Part shown: positions 23,535 to 36,438 of the stretch, piece by piece
Numbering within the stretch: the first letter of the stretch is position 1
Layout: each line of letters begins with the position of its first letter
Assembly: GCF_002865645.1 (NCBI RefSeq)
Contig: NW_020194555.1
Span: forward strand, 186,001 to 250,000
Length of the DNA: 64,000 nucleotides
Direction of reading: 5' to 3'
Origin: Hyaloscypha bicolor E
Taxonomy: Eukaryota > Ascomycota > Leotiomycetes > Helotiales > Hyaloscyphaceae
Translations under genes and position numbers: made by a program
Notes under the pieces: generated by a model
What the model was told of the DNA's origin: nothing
Database searches by the model: none
Seen by the model: the letters and a program-made list of their open reading frames with translations, nothing else

Positions 23535-26500
23535 TTAATTAATCTTTAGCACCGCATCTCTAATTAAGTCACCCAACATATTTACCTGAACAAATGGTCA
23601 GCAGTCTGGATCTGGGAGTGCAAGAAAGTGGCACTTACATATGGCTTTTTCATCATCGTGAAGTGATTCCCAGGCATGTGCCTTGTTATAAGTCTATCAG
23701 AATTGAGATACTTGTCCCATATGTTCGGGCCAAAATCAGTCCGGTTGTCCAGTAAGAACTGGGCGTGACCGTATGGGAACGGATCTGGTCTTGGATCTGT
23801 AGGTAGCTTGCAGACACCGTCCTCACACCAGATTGCCGTCACGTGCGGACTCCTTTTTGGATCGATCTTCTCCGCACTGTAATTTGACAATGCGTTCACT
23901 GAGGCAGCGAAGTGAGGTAGGAGCCATGGTGGGATCTTCGAATCGTCGGGCTGGGCGCCGTCACCTCGCCCCCCGAGGAGTCCGATTGAAGCAAACCATC
24001 TGTGTAGCGAAGATGGGAGAGGCTCGATGATGTCTGGGCATGGCGAATCAATGAGAATGAGTTCCTCGACGTCTTCGCCATTCTTCGTGAGCTGGTTGGT
24101 AATCTCAAATGCGATGACCCCCCCAGCACTCCAACCCGCCAGGAGGTATGGTCCGATTGGTTGACGTCGTTTCATTTCCACAATGAAGGCGGTTGCCATG
24201 CCAATGACACCGCATTTGAATTCTTCTGGGACTTTCATGTATGGCGAGTTCAGTCCAAGGACTGCTACGTGAGCTGCCAGCTCGGGAATCTCAACATACG
24301 AAGTTGCAGATCCACCTCCGTCGGGGACCAGCCAGAGGTATTTTGTTGCCTTTCTCATGTTCCCTTGAATCAAAACTGAAGTGGCAAGACGCTCGGGGCC
24401 GCTAGTTGGAGTTAGTGGTGAGACTTTGAGCTGCTTTGGTTTCGTAACAGGTGGAGGTGGTGGCGCCTTCTTCGGTGCACCGATGCACAGCGTCTTTTCG
24501 ATAGCCCGAATTGTTGGGCTGGTCACGAACAGATCACCAGGGAGTGTGAGATCGGTTTTCTCTCGGAGTCGTCCAAGAATTGTCAGATTCATGAGAGAGT
24601 CCAGACCCAAAGTTGTGAGGTCGACTGTATCAGCGATCTCACATGTATCGACGCCCAGTTCCTCTGCAATTGTGGTTCTGATGAGTTCACCGAGGCTTTC
24701 CCCAGTCTCTTCCCCGAAGACGACAGGGTCTTCGGGAGGTGTTGTCACATTGGAGTCGTTCATAAGTTCGGGTGTTGAATGATCGTCAGATTCCGTTGGG
24801 CTGTAGTCTAAGGTTGGAATGGGTTTCGAGGTCTCAAACTTGGTAAGGAAAGTCTTGAAAGCTCCGATGGTCGGATGATCATTGAAATCGTGCGAGTGAA
24901 CTTCAATCTCCAGCTCCTCGCGGATCCTTCCACTGACCGTCAAGGACATGAGGGAGTCGACACCAAGATCCGAGAAGCTGATGTTGTCAACCAACTCGTC
25001 AATTCCAACTCCGACCTCTGCTACCAAGATTTGGAGCACTTGGGAGCATACTGAGAGAAGTTTTGTGTTGACAGTGGCAATGTTGGCTTTGCTCAGTTGC
25101 GAGGTCGCGTCCATCTTTGACTTTTTCGAGGGCTTCGGAGCTGGCACGCTCTGGCGGGCAGGCTTGGGGTTTGCAGGTAGGGCGGCCTTTGCTACACCAA
25201 CAGGAGGCAGGACCATGTTTAACACCCGGCGTGGGATGCACTGAAATTTCAAGCCACCTACACTTGCCACAATCCGATCACCATCGAAAATGAAGACATC
25301 GCCAGCAACTACGTTTGGTTCGGTAGGCTGCATTTTGACGTATGATCGATATGTCTTCTCCGCAGATAGCGGTTCGGCGAATCTCATGGATCCCCAACCA
25401 TGAGATATGTATACACTTTCCCTGGAGTCGATGGCATCAGACCCGTTCATAATAAAGCCTGAAATATGGGCGACGCTGTCGATCCAGTAAGGGCAACAGA
25501 CGAAAGTTCCATCATCTTTGGAAGTTTGGAAAACGACTTTCGAAGTAGCCTCTAGGTTCTCACTGTGAAGAATCACCTCTTGCATTCCACGATATCGTGC
25601 GTTGTAATCTACCAAATTGGCGAAGAGCTTGTAGGCCAAGCCACGGCCGATTTTGTGGGCCCTGCCATTCTGTTCGGCTTCCTTGAGCCAGTCGACCCGA
25701 GCTTGAATGAGGTAGGCAGTTCGCTGCCACTCAGAAAGGTACGCCTTGGTGTCACCGAAGAAGACGTCACAAGTGGCGTGTTCAACTTTTTCTTTGTCCA
25801 ATCCAGTTGAAAAGCTTAATTGGCCGCTGCCAGCTTTGGTGTCTACCCGAGCCGTGAGTCGGAGGATCTGGCTGGCTCCATCGGGCCTGGCAAGCAGTGA
25901 CTTGGGAACTTGCATGTTTGCAACATCAATACCGAGATTTGTTGCATCCGGTCGAACAAGCTTGTAGGCGTAATCACACACCGTGACTGCCATGTCTCCG
26001 TAGAGTGATGATGGGCAAAGCATGGTCCCGTTGACGACGTGCCCCGTAACAACTTCTCGAAGTCCAGGCTTGGCCAGATCGGATTCTATGGATACAATAG
26101 CGACGTCTCCTTCGATGATCTCGCTCGTGACAGTGTGTACAGTGGTTGTGGAGAGCTTCGGTTTGGCGTTCTCGATAAGCGGCGTGGGCTTACCAGTCGG
26201 AAGCTGGCCCTTTGTCAAACACCAGTCTCCCTCGTACTGGATCCAATAATTCTTGTCATCAAAGGAGTAACTAGGCAAGTCAAGGAGATGCACAGAGTCA
26301 CTGAAGTCCCTATGGTACTCATTCCAATCCATGTTGACGCCGGCGGTGTGAAGTGCGCACAAGGAATTACTGATAGTCTTGTATGCGCTTTCGTTCCGTC
26401 TCAGTGTTGATGCCGTGATGTGGGCATTTTCAAGGGTGCCTTTCACCATGCCCAGACAAACTGGATGAGGACCAATCTCAAGCCAGACAGTCTTTTCATC

Positions 26501-29500
26501 TACAACACCGGCAGCTTGGGCGGAAGTCAATCCACCCAGGAAGTTGACTGGATCGCGTGCGTGGTTGCGAAGATAGACAGGATCAATGACTTCCGGCTCG
26601 TTGAGAAGTCTGCCCAAAAGTGATGAGATGATCGGGATCTTCTCCTCTCCGAAGTGTACTGATTCGGCCAGTCTTTCGAATTGATCGAGGATCGGATCTA
26701 CCTGAGCAGAATGGAATGCGTAGGGTACATTCAGCTGAGTGCATTTGAAGCCGGCTTCGGATAGAAGATCGAAAACCTCAGACATTTCCGAGGACTGGCC
26801 ACTGATCACGGTCTCGCGTGTGCCGTTGATGCAAGCAATATTGACTGGTGTAGGTCGATCTCTGAGGGTTTCTGTGACGGAATCAAGAGATCCTCGAATA
26901 GCAACCATGACATGAGTACCGGCGGCGCATCTCTCGACAAGGAGCTGAGCTCGTACGCCCACCAAGTAAATTGTGTCGCTAACGGAGAGAATGCCCGACA
27001 CATTGAGGGCGGCATATTCTCCCAAGCTGTGCCCGAGCACAACACTTGGTTTGATACCCCAAGAGTCCCAGAGCCTTGCCATTGCCATCTCAAAGCACAC
27101 CACCCCCAGTTGAACCACGACAGGTGATAGGCTTGATACGTCTTGCGCACTTCCGTCAATTAGAGGAAGGAATGTCGGAAAGCCATGAATTCTCGCAATC
27201 TGATCATACTCGTCGATTGTCTCCTTGAAAAGACTCGCGTTGGTGTACAATTCTTTGCCCATGGCAGGATAGTGCGAACCTTGGCCGGTGAAGAGGAAGG
27301 CGATCTTTGGTGGTTCTGGAAGGACTGGAATAAAACCCTCATTCAACCGAGACTGGAGACCAGATCGAACTTCGGAAATGTCAGATGCCGTAACAGTCAT
27401 TCTCCAATTGTGCTGTATACGACGAGCAGTAGTCGTGTAAGCCAAATCCGCGACACTTGTTTTGGGATTCTGTTCCAAATAGGCCAAGATCCGCTCAGCA
27501 TTCCTCATCATCGCAGACTTTGATTTTGCAGTAATAGCCACGACATGCACGGACCGCGGATCGGTCAATGCACGCTTCTCGGGAGGAGCTTCCTCCAAAA
27601 GCAATCCAGTATTGCCACCAGCAGCACTGAAATTGTTGACAAAAATTCTCCGAGGTGCCACAGTCCTCTTCCGGAAGGGTGTCTTGTGGAAAGCGATGTG
27701 TACATTTCGTTCAGACAGGTCCTTGGGAAAGCCCTTATTGATGGTATTTTTGATACCCACGTGAGGAGGTATGGCGTTCTTCTGGAGCATGAGCAAGCAC
27801 TTGATGAGAGCAGTGATTCCGGAAGCAGCTTCACCGTGTCCGAGATTTGCTTTGACTGCACCGAGAAATAAAGGCTGTTCAGCGGTCCTCAAGCGATCTC
27901 TTGGAGCGAATACATTGGTGACGGATTTCATTTCAGTTCCATCGCCGGCTTGGGTGCCGGTGCCGTGCATTTCAACGTAACCAACGTCCAGAGGGTCAAT
28001 GCCGGCTCGGCGAAGAATGCTCTTGTACAGGATTTCTTGAGTTCCGCCATGGGGGTGAGTGATTGAGATGGCATCTGCTGAATGGTTCGTTGCCGATCCT
28101 AAAATCACTGCCAAGACATTATCATTATCAGCCAATGCATCATCTAGACGCTTGATGATAACAGTGCCAACAGCATCTGCTCGGCAGTATCCGTCTGCAT
28201 CGTTGTCGAAAGTAGCACAAGGACCGTTCTTTGAGAGGAATTGTCCACGACTGAGTCCAGAAAAGATGTCCGAGTTGGTCATACAAGACACACCCCCCAC
28301 AACAGCCGTGTCACAATCCCCTGCCCACAGAGAAGTGCAAGCCAACTGAATGGCAGCCGCACTAGATGAGCATGCAGTATCAATGCTGAAAGATGGTCCA
28401 GAAAAGCCGAAGTGATAATTGATTCTTCCCGGTCCGAAAGCTCGGACACCTCCGGTGATGAAATAGGTATCAACATCTTGGGCCGCGTTGATTTCGCGCC
28501 AGTCATCGGATGTCTGCCCATAGAAAGTACCGATACGATCCAACTTCGTCGATCGTGTGCGATTGGGGACGTATCCAGCCATCTCCAGTGCCTCGTATGC
28601 AGTTGACAGAGAAAGTCTTTGCATTGGATCTGTCTGAAAGGCCTCTCGCGGTGACATGTTGAAGAATCGTGGGTCGAAAAGGCCTGGGTTCTCGATCCAG
28701 CAACCATACGGGGTGTGACTTGTATTCCTCGTCTTCCCAGTAGGATCAAAATGTGTTTGTACATCGAAACGGTCTTTTGGGACCTCCCTGTGGACATCTA
28801 ATCCTCGCTCCAGAAGTTCCCATAACTTCTCGTGACTCGCGGCGTCAGGAAATCTACCAGACATGCCAACAATAGCAAGTTTGGTACGTCCAGTACCGTT
28901 GATCTCATTGCTTGGTGCGGGATTCTCCGGAATTGCTGAAAGTGATCGTGGCAAATCGATTTCAAGGCTAGTTTGCGCTTTGAGGACAGTTGCCAAGCTA
29001 TTCGCAGCTTGGGAAGGGCCTGATTCTGTCAGATGTTTGCTCACGATAGGTCTTTGAAATCTTACCAAATGCAATCACCAGACACCGAGGTCCCCGATAA
29101 TTTTGAGCCGCCAGAACACACCCTTGGACTACCTTGTGGAATTGTAGCGGCTCTGTGAGGATATCACGTAGCACAGCTTGAATCAAGGAAAGTGAGGTCT
29201 GTTCGGTGTACCAGGCTCCTGTGGTACAAGACATAATTGGAAATCTCGGGGTAAGGTTTCCTAGGACTCTCTGCACCTGTGCATCTTTAAGTCGGAGAAT
29301 CTTCTCCGCGTTGAACCACGAATGGAGATGCGCTGCATGATATGGTCCATGGACTGGAATGGGTGTGGGCTTGATGTCAAAAGTGCCAGAGTCAAAAAGG
29401 GCCTTCAACGTGGTAGGCGGTCCGCTGACTGCGATGCTGTTTGAAGTAATTGCACTTATGTATGTGTGGCTAGCCAATGGAATTCGCTGTTATGCGTTAA

Positions 29501-30246
29501 TCAGGTGCCAGGAATGTTCTTGACGTAGGTGCTTACATTGACCTTGTGGAAGTCGCTAATTATTGAAGTGGCTGCAACCTCACTTATTCCGGGTAAAACA
29601 TAAGTCCAGCTCGACGACCCTTCAGAATGCTTGTGGAGACGGTCTCCGAGGGCCGTAACATATGCGCCGGTTCGAAATGCCATCAATACCATTTGCACAG
29701 CAATTGGCACAAGTCCAGACAGCGACGGCGAAGAGGCGATGGCAGTTGCTGCAAATAAGCCAGTGCATAAGCCAATGAGGCATGTCTCTGAGGGTCTTGT
29801 TGAGTCTTCGTGCATCTTCTCAGCACGGCTATGAGCGCCCAGAGTTAGCAAATTTCTTTACTCTCATTCTCTGAGCCGAGGATGGCAACTTACTCGATGT
29901 AATGCGCTAACTGTGCAATGCACAAAAGTGCACTGTCCACTGCTGAATTCTTGACCTCATGGCCATGGTAATTCTCGTTCAACTCTTTCACGCTCGCAAA
30001 TCTCGGGACTCGTTGACGCTCAATAGAAGACAACTGATCCACCTCCCTTCTAAGAGCAGCCCCAACCTGCTCCAAAAACGATCGTGCCAGCACACTGGGA
30101 ATCTTGGAACCACCACAGAAGTCTGCTAAGAAGGCATAAACGTCCAGTGACTGATCTCCAAAAAGGAGAAATGCCATCTTGTCCGACATGTCTTCACACA
30201 AAAACGAAGATTGAAAAGATAGAGCAGGCTTGGTGTGCTCTTCCAA
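23535..30246 (-). CDS. Non-reducing polyketide synthase (SAT-KS-AT-PT-ACP-ACP-TE)
   Basis: Makes an aromatic polyketide from malonyl-CoA. Five exons (29894-30246, 29537-29828, 29066-29486, 23639-29019 and 23535-23585) join in phase to 2165 residues. SAT about 1-350 has GLCTGL with Cys139 and a GPYHAAH histidine. KS about 400-825 has DTACSSS (Cys572), His707 in HGTGTQAGD and His750 in KANLGHGEAASG. AT about 920-1230 has GHSLGEY (Ser1020). PT about 1310-1640 has TGHVVNG (His1349) and PYWIDSVAH (Asp1536). The ACPs have GVDSLMSL (Ser1711) and GLDSLMNL (Ser1830). TE about 1915-2150 has GWSAGG (Ser1986) and GNHFTMM. There is no KR, DH, ER or methyltransferase domain. A 53-nt final intron replaces an unspliced tail by YVNMLGDLIRDAVLKIN, a better family C-terminus. 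The architecture is that of pigment/naphthopyrone and related NR-PKSs; the product is not predictable. No partner genes were seen nearby. Confidence 0.96.
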
Positions 30247-33242
30247 GGAGGGGGCACAGACTTATATCAGACATCCGAATATTCTCAGTCGCCTGTGGTA
30301 ATTTAGCACTGCTTACAAGTCATGGACCCTTGCGAGGAATAGTTAGAAAGGGGAATATTCGGGGGCAGCAAAACGTGGTCCAAGTAGGCTGATATGGTAC
30401 TTTACCCCCCTTGTTGTTACTCAAGGGGAGTTTCTACGTGTCCATATTGTCGGCCACCGAGCCATTCATAGCAAGAACCAATCCTCGCAACTATGCCCGA
30501 GGGGCAGTGAGTCCGGTGAGGTGTCATTGGGAAAGTCATGCCGCAACTCCGACCAAGGGTGAGGCAACCATTCGGTGCTGAGATTGGAGTAATTCAGATC
30601 TGCATTTGACAGGGAAAGCCAAAGGATTGTACTACTTCCGCTGTGGCGGCAGGAGAGATAAGGGAGCTACTCCCAAAACCTGCAGCTACATTGAATTCTG
30701 AGGTTCCTAGGCCGTCCTCCCCCCGCCCGAAAATACAAAGCAAAGGATGATGAGAAAGCACACGAGTTAGGCACGAATCTCTACTCCGATACAGCTTCGC
30801 CCTGTTCACGACCAAAAATAAATTGTTATTGTCGCAACCAATGAATGTTGCTTTGTCCGGCGGACATCCCCAAGGCAGGTACCGCCAAGGGTCCGAAAAC
30901 GTGACATGCAATTCCAATGACCGGATTAACCAACCACGGAGAATAAGTGTGACAGCTGGAGACAATTAACGTGGTAGTTAAAACGGTGTGGTAAATCTGG
31001 TACTCCGAAATTCAGTGGTCATCGTGGCGAGTTTACTCAACCTGTCCGAATTATTGCCCCACCACATGTCCGCCAGGGCCTCACACTGGTTTAAAAAGCA
31101 AAAAAATAATTAAAAAATGGTAAATAGGTACGAAAGAGGTTTAGCTTGCCCTCGATTGTCGCAATCAATGGTCGTAAATGTGAAAGTTGGTGGTTGGGCA
31201 GGAGCTATATATCAGTCCATCGAGGAGCGACGAGGAAATCAGCCATTGAAACGCCAAAGTTCCAGAACATCCAGTTCAACAACATAACAAACTGCAATTA
31301 CAACAAAACTACGCATGGCAAAAGGAGACTCAGTTTTGAAACGTAATCTCCAGGCGCCTTGGCACCACAGAAACTGAGAAGGGAATATGCACGTGATCCG
31401 GAGTCATTTCGGACCATCGTAGATTACACAGATCCAGAAAAGGCACTCCGCAACACTACCCTTGCAGAGGCCAAGGCTCTTCAATTTATCTGGGGTAAAG
31501 TAGATCTAGAATTTGGAAGCATGCATCCAGCAGGATGTCGCCCAGAGCATGTGGGAGCCGCGTAGGAATCGAGGATTTGTAAGGACAAACTTGGCCTTTG
31601 CATCTGATACTGCTATACCCTCCTAACGAAACTGCTAATCCCTGGAGTTCCTCCTGTAGGTAAAACCCGTTCCTGCGAAATTCTCACCCGCACTATGCAT
31701 AAATAGTTGGTCAGATTTACCGGATTTCGTAACCAGACTCGGTCACTGAGCTAAATCAAAGCCTTGCAACCAGCTGAGCATGGCCCAGCTTCCGCCTATC
31801 AAATGCGAGTACTCATTTTTCCCCAACCGCAAGATGGCAGGCCTTCCGTGCCGCTGCAAGGCTCGGCGCTTGTAAGTTGTTATCACGGATTGGCTTGGAA
31901 GACTTGGTGCTGCAGGCCTCGGCCTTGGAAAGAGACCCGATGGAGGACTGATTTGGAGGAATAGACCTCGTACCGCTTATCCAGGGTGAGAACAAATCGT
32001 AGATAATTCCGGCGGGAACCAATGACGGCTTGGTCGTGGGGTCCTTACGCGATGATGCTGCCTCCAAGAGCCATCACCAACGACTTTGTCTTGCTTATCC
32101 GCAGATGTTTATTCGGTAAAGGTTGCTCGTGGTACTATCGTGCAGGTTTCGTGAAATATCCGTTCCGCTCTGCGGTTGTTCGTATTTTCGTGGGAGGCAT
32201 GTCGTGTAATGGCACTCGTTCTGCAGATGCAGTGCACAGCAATATCGACTTCGGGTTCTCGCCCCGCGCATCGTCAGATGTAGTCGTTATATGAGCCATA
32301 TGTTAGATTAACAAATCAGCCAAGATCCTTGGGAGGTCCATTGTGGTCGTTGAATCGCAGCCACGACGCGGCGGTGTCGACGCATCGGGGAAGAGAATGT
32401 TGGCATCCACATTGACAGCGCATGTGCTGGTCGTTGATATGCTGCCCTCTTTATAGACGACTGTTTGGGCGGATTTGAGGAACAAGTAGTTATACAGGCT
32501 TTATTAGTCTTAACTCGGAGTACAATGGAGATTGAAGGACGTTGATGATGTCGTGAACAAGTTTGAAGTGCTAAAAGCTGGATTGGGCTAGTCGCCACGT
32601 GATCTGGAACTTTAGATCGACTTCATCTCTTTCACCTTCTTAACTCTTGTCAAGAATCTGCAACCAATTTTTAGAACTCGAGTTTTGGTTACTCGACTTG
32701 AATAAGGCATTCAAATTTATTTAACGGTCTCCCAGAGCCTTCTACGTCTTCAAGGACAATCTTCCAAATGACTAAGTCTTTCATCACCACTCCCTTTCCT
32801 GACTGTCTCGGATGCCGAACTCGGATACCCGGAAATTTGAAATTAACTACTTAGGTGGCTGATTCCGTACCATCTGCTTCTCGCGAGATTCGCTGCTTCC
32901 AAAAGCCAAAGGGAGAGAGCACTCCAGTGTGGAGACCCCAAAGTTAGAAGAGTGGAGAACGCTCTTCTCTATCTCTACGCCGTCCCAGGCGCTATACACC
33001 TCCACCCTCTCACATCAATCTTTCACAGAAACCGTTCATACTGTCATCGCATTTGTGAGATAAACCGGGAGCCGCATTTCATTTCATCCGAAGTCTAGCA
33101 ATGATCGTCAGAGGAAGTGCCATTCGGGACCAAATAGTTCGATTTTGGACCCAAATGTCATCTCTTACGGTATATTTCCCCATCCCCCAGGTTTCCTCCA
33201 ACTTTTGAATGCCATTTTCTCATTGATACCCACTTCTTCACA
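30247..33242. other. 3-kb intergenic region upstream of the PKS
   Basis: Ordinary composition, presumably including the PKS promoter. Short ORFs such as 31359-31565 (plus; KLRREYARDPESFRTIVDYT...) have a protein-like composition but no family that I recognise and no neighbouring exons that extend them. No LTR or TIR was recognised. Confidence 0.5.
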
Positions 33243-33719
33243 ATGGTAGCCGAAACCCCAGAAACAGTTGCAGCACCCCCCATCAACGGCGTCATTAGGG
33301 CCGGACATCCTAACGGAAACGCATTCGCCGCCTATCCAAATGACCCCAATGCCTGCTCACCCAATGGCAAGGGCCCCGTCCAAGGCGTACCCGGAGGCTC
33401 CTCCCACCGGGACTACGGTGGAAACCCCCTCGCTCACGCCAACACGGGCGAGAGTGCTCGCTTTGGCCCTTTCGCAAAGTACCTGCAACCGGGTCTCTAC
33501 AAACCGCCTAAGAGCGACATCACCAACCCAGATCCTCCCGGCTTAATAAGATTCACATTCACCACATTCCTCCTGTCTCTCATTAGCTTTTCAACCCACG
33601 GTGTGACGACCCCAAACATCGTCGTTGGTCCAGCTACTTGCTGGCATGTGGTAAGTCCTGAAAATACTACATCTGAAGCAAACTGGTGGCTGACCTGGTG
33701 ACAGGGAAATGGCAGCACA
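33243..33719 (+). pseudogene. GPR1/FUN34/YaaH acetate transporter, truncated and frameshifted
   Basis: Encodes the N-terminal ~130 residues of an acetate/ammonium transporter of the Ato/Gpr1 (AcpA) family: the hydrophilic tail, then FGPFAKYLQPGLYKPP (the NPAPLG-type motif appears here as NPDPPG) and a first membrane segment ending GVTTPNIVVG. At about 33628 the frame changes. The next frame reads QLLAGMW, continues through a canonical 54-nt intron (33651-33704) into EMAA, then is lost. The family has about eight residues between VVG and LVQLLAGMW, and the junction falls in a GGTCCAGC that could occur at both ends of the missing piece, so a slippage deletion is likely. The remaining ~5 membrane segments are absent; a TIR element begins about 75 bp further. 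It has the right start for a once-functional gene. Confidence 0.8.
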
Positions 33720-33794
33720 TCGCACAAACTCACAATGTTAGATGATCTTCTAGGCGAACAAGGACTGGAATTCGTGGGAATGTGTAAAACGACA

Positions 33795-34395
33795 CCCCCC
33801 CGGGTGTCGATTGGGGTGTCGATTAGGGGGCAGTGTATTTTGGGACCTTAAGTTAGATTTTCAAATTTAAGTATAAGCTAGTATAATATAAGGCTTATAA
33901 TAAAATTAGGTGCTTCTTAGTTTATAATAAAATAATTCTTTAAAATAGAATTTTAATTAAAAGAACTTTATATACTAATTAATTAAGTTCTAATTTTTAG
34001 GCCTTATAAGAACTTGTAAATTAGGTACTTATAGGGCTCTCAGGTCCAATTTTAGGGACTTACTCGCTAAATTTCTAGGCTTTCTTAAGCTTATCTTTAG
34101 GCTATAAAATATAAAACTTTTCATTTCTTTAATTTAAAGAGCTATTACTAATCCAAATTTTATAAAAAGTTCATATTTAAATAGCTCTTAATTAGCACTA
34201 TAAGGAAATGAAACAAGTATTAAAATATATTAATTTATTATAGAATTAAAATAAAATAAAGAAAAAGCCAGAGTTTTGGTATTTCTGTCCGAGCGCCTCT
34301 ACTTTAGGTTAGTGGCTAGCCTGCTCCCAACCGACACCCCTGATCCTGGTAATCGACACCCCTAATCGACACCCGGGGGGGGGGGGGGGGGGGGG
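33795..34395. mobile_element. ~600-bp TIR element with C/G-run ends
   Basis: The left end (CCCCCCCGGGTGTCGATTGG, then a second GTGTCGATTAG) is matched inversely at the right by AATCGACACCCCTAATCGAC followed by ACCC and a run of 21 G. Each end carries two copies of the GTGTCGATT motif. The interior is AT-rich with no ORF. The exact ends and target duplication are hidden by the homopolymer runs, which could also be sequencing artefacts. Confidence 0.65.
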
Positions 34396-36140
34396 CTCCC
34401 AGGCAGCTCCCTGGGGGCAGCTCCTAGCAATAATAATTATCTTACCTTAGTATACTATCTAGTTTTATATACTAGCTATAGTAATTACGGGCCTTAGCTT
34501 ACCTTTAATATAGTTGCATATCTAATTTCAAGTGGTTTGGGTGTTTTGGTTTTTTGGTTTTCGACTACTTACTGCCTAAAATCCTGCCCTAGAAGGTTTT
34601 ACTAGCCAACTGCCCAAACTACTCAATCGCCCAAAAATTAAAATCTTAATATTTAATTAACGCCTTAATAAAATTCTAATCCCTATCAAAAACTAATACT
34701 TTATAGTATTCTCAATTCCCTAATAGCTATATATTACTTTAAAACTATATAGTATTACTAAAATTATTTATTTAGTAATATTTTTAGTATTTTTTTACTA
34801 ATTTTTATTCTATTATCTCTATTCTTTACTAATTTCTATATAATTAATTGAATATCTTATATAATATTCTAAATTCTTTAGTAATATATAGCTTAATATA
34901 AGAGAATATATTAAAAGGTTTTTTATATTATTATAATAATATCTCTTATTAAATTTTCTTTGAAATAAGAATTAATAACTTGTATTTAGTAAAGTAATAA
35001 GCCTAAATTTAAATATCTAATTCTTAGAATAAAGAATTACTTATATTACTTAAATATTTAATTATAATTTAGGTATTATCTGATTTTTTAATTATAAAAG
35101 TTCAAATATTAATTAAATTCGCTATTATATAATAAATCTTTTATCTTTTTCTAATTAGCTAGAGCCTTTATAAGAACCTTATTATAAAATAGCTTCTTTT
35201 ACTTTTTTTTCTTTACTAATAATAATTTCTAGAGGCTTAATTACTTTATTAACTAGCTTCTTTATTTTCTTTATTCTTTGCTTTATAGTTTTCTTAAGAG
35301 ATTATTATTTTAAAAGTAAAAGAATAATTAATTAGGTAAAAGAAAAAAGTATAATTAATTAAGGTATTATTAGTAATTAAGGAATATTAGAAAAATTAAT
35401 TACTAGAAATATATATATAATTAGAAAGCTTTTGGAAAAAGCTTTTATTTTACTAGCTTTTAATATTTTTAAAGCTTTTAATAGCTTTAGTAGCTTTAAT
35501 AATCGAACTATAAAATTATTAAAAATTATTAACTTTTTAAAATAAATTAGGACTCTATTTTCGAAAATTATTAAGAATATAATTATAAAATACCTTTTAT
35601 AATTTATATGAAACCTTTAGTTTCTTTTCTTTTATAAGCTTTTTCTCTATTTCTTTTTTTTAATTATCTTTACTTCAAATATATTTTCTATTAATTCGAT
35701 ATTTATTACTCTTATATCTATAATCTTGTTTTTAATCTTTTTTAATACCTTTTTCCGGTTCTTGTATTTATTAGCTCTTTATTAATAGCTTAAAAAAAAG
35801 TAATCTTAATAATTACTATAATAGCTAAATTTGCAAGCTTTTAAACTATAAGCTAAAAATCTTAGAAATGCTTTTATATATTAACTTAATAGCTTAAATT
35901 ATTAATTAATAAATAAGAACTCTATTAAGCTTACTATTAATCTTTTTATTAATTTTGAGAATAGCTTTAATATTAGTAATATTCTCTAGAATTATAATAA
36001 TTAAAGAAGCTAGATTATTAAATATAGTTAGTTAATAAAATAAAACAAGAAATAGAAAAAGAAGGAAATATAAAAGCTTTTTATATATCTTTTCCTTTTT
36101 ATAAAATTACTATAAGTAATATACTAATAATAATTTCGGG

Positions 36141-36438
36141 TGTAAGGTGTTTATTAATAGGTAATAAGATAATAGAATGAATTAGTATATTGTGAAACCA
36201 TAGTATTAAATTTAGTATAGAACTAATCTCTATTCCTTTTATAAGGTCCAGGGAAATCCCCTCTAAATAGGAGGCCCCGATAGCATATATATAATTAGTA
36301 ATTCATAAGCCTAATATATATAATATAAATAGTGGTTAGTTGGGATATTAAAGGGCTACTAATCTCCCTAATTAATACCCGTAATATCCGAGGTTCGTTA
36401 TATGTCCTTAAGTCACGTACGACCCTGTATATATTATA
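36141..36438 (-). repeat. Left (3') LTR of the minus-strand Gypsy element
   Basis: Begins TGTAAGGTGT and ends ATATTATA. It is collinear with 43675-43972 and with the solo LTR 15241-15538; the differences are almost all C/T and G/A. Confidence 0.9.

Noticed and set aside
23155..23538. 127-codon plus-strand ORF at the PKS 3' side
   Set aside because: No motif, runs into the PKS last exon on the opposite strand, composition not clearly coding.
24381..24782. Long plus-strand ORFs opposite the PKS
   Set aside because: Antisense shadows of the PKS reading frame; no independent motif or start context.
31359..31565. 68-codon ORF with protein-like composition upstream of the PKS
   Set aside because: No recognisable family and no extending exons; too short to support.
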